64,000 nt of DNA from Trogon surrucura (taxonomy: Eukaryota; Chordata; Aves; Trogoniformes; Trogonidae), in NCBI GenBank assembly GCA_020746105.1, contig CM036636.1:2418001-2482000 (forward strand), written 5' to 3'. The stretch's first letter is position 1. Every line of letters starts with the position of its first letter. The position numbers were made by a program, and so were the translations under genes. The notes under the pieces are model-generated. The model ran no database searches. It saw only the letters and a program-made list of their open reading frames with translations, and had not been told where the DNA came from. Shown here in pieces: positions 63,253 through 64,000 of the stretch.

Positions 63253-64000
63253 GTAAATGCAAAACCGTGGGTTTTGCTCCGTTCAAGGCAGGAGAGCAGG
63301 GTGGGGCTGTACCAGGCACGTTCCCCATGGGTTGCGGAAGAAGTGTCCTTGTTTCCTCTAAACCCATCAATAGAGATGTGGTGCAGGAGAACAGGGAAAG
63401 GAAAATAGCTAAAAGCAGAGAGAGAGGAATGGAAAGACCAAATGGTGGAACAGACAAGTGGTGCTACTGGGGTGGGATGACAGGTGTTGCAAAAGGCATT
63501 AAAAAAACGTTCCAAGAGATTATGCTGCACGGAGTTTTCCCTGTCTTTCTGCGTTTTTTTTTCCCCAACATTTTTTCTCTTTGGATTCGTTTCTCTGTCA
63601 CACGCTGGTTTTGCCTTTAGCAAGGGTGTCTTGTGGTGAGGTTAGTTAGTCCCTGTTCCTGTCGGGTGAATCACTGATCAACTGACGTAGATATTTCTGA
63701 AGATGTTTGCTATTTGGAGAAATGCTTGTCATGTGTTCGATCCAGACTATGTTCCTCGAGAAAGCAGTGGTGCAGATATGCACCATACTAAAAATGTCTC
63801 AGAAGTTATTTATTTGCTTCAGTGCTATAAATGTTATTACCTGTAAGAAACGCTACGACATCAGTCACCCGGTTACTTGTTTATTGGTTGGCTTCTAGTT
63901 ATGCAGGGACATTTTGAGGTGGCATCAAGTGCATGCCTGGCTGAAACAAAAAAAAACATTTAAAGCACTTCTTTCTATGAACCTTCTGCAAGAAAAATTA

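Larger units (their letters stand above)
45931..64000 (+). other. CACNA1B: CACNA1B intron downstream of exon 6 (partial, at least 18 kb, phase 0)
   Basis: The donor is at 45931. The next exon should encode IS6 (NTWNWLYFIP-like). I scanned for Trp-Asn-Trp coding sequence and found none, so the acceptor lies past the window end. Contents are a CR1 fragment at 53404-53620 (- strand), a longer CR1 at 62835-63252 (+ strand), a 33-bp perfect tandem duplication at 57431-57496, a small perfect hairpin at 50859-50880, and possible MIR-like relics near 56318 and 61727. Nothing else recognisable was seen in 46-53.4 kb, 53.6-57.4 kb, 57.5-62.8 kb or 63.25-64 kb. Confidence 0.85.

Noticed and set aside
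45931-64000. Search for the next CACNA1B exon (IS6)
   Set aside because: No Trp-Asn-Trp-Leu-Tyr coding sequence with flanking splice sites was found, so the exon is taken to lie beyond the window.
1-64000. Endogenous retrovirus, LTR, DNA transposon or CRISPR-like array
   Set aside because: No paired LTRs, gag/pol-like frames, transposase motifs or regularly spaced repeats with unique spacers were seen. The only arrays are short tandem repeats.

Overview
This window is vertebrate nuclear DNA, most likely from a bird. It is almost entirely intron of one large gene on the + strand. That gene is CACNA1B, the pore-forming alpha-1B subunit of the N-type voltage-gated calcium channel (Cav2.2). The bird assignment rests on about nine fragments of CR1 LINE with the 3' ends typical of bird genomes, in both orientations, and on the absence of Alu, B1/B2 or L1 sequence. 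The species cannot be fixed from the window.

Three coding exons are clear: 39475-39566 (92 bp), 41731-41883 (153 bp) and 45743-45930 (188 bp). They have GT-AG splice sites and compatible phases (2, 1, 1, 0), and together encode 144 continuous residues. In order these are the end of the IS3-S4 loop with the IS4 voltage sensor, the S4-S5 linker with IS5, and the IS5-P turret with the domain I pore loop that carries the first glutamate of the EEEE selectivity ring. By position in domain I they correspond to exons 4, 5 and 6 of the mammalian gene. Exons 3 and 7 were looked for and not seen, so the introns before exon 4 (at least 39.4 kb) and after exon 6 (at least 18 kb) run off both ends.

Layout: 1-39474 is intron with seven CR1 stretches, microsatellites, some possible ancient SINE relics and two short CpG-rich patches (about 16.2-16.6 kb and 18.94-19.07 kb). 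39475-45930 holds the three exons and two short introns. Intron 4 carries a 4 x 21 bp minisatellite. Intron 5 carries a pair of related ~75-bp segments of unknown origin and a CpG-rich patch with a perfect E2F-type motif. 45931-64000 is intron again, with a 33-bp perfect tandem duplication and two CR1 copies, one of which is long.

No other protein-coding gene, rRNA, tRNA, CRISPR array or endogenous retrovirus could be supported. Most long open frames here are chance or antisense-to-CR1 frames. No previously undescribed system is evident. The items most worth a second look are the intron 5 CpG/E2F patch with its overlapping ORF, the dispersed unknown repeat pair, and the tandem repeats.
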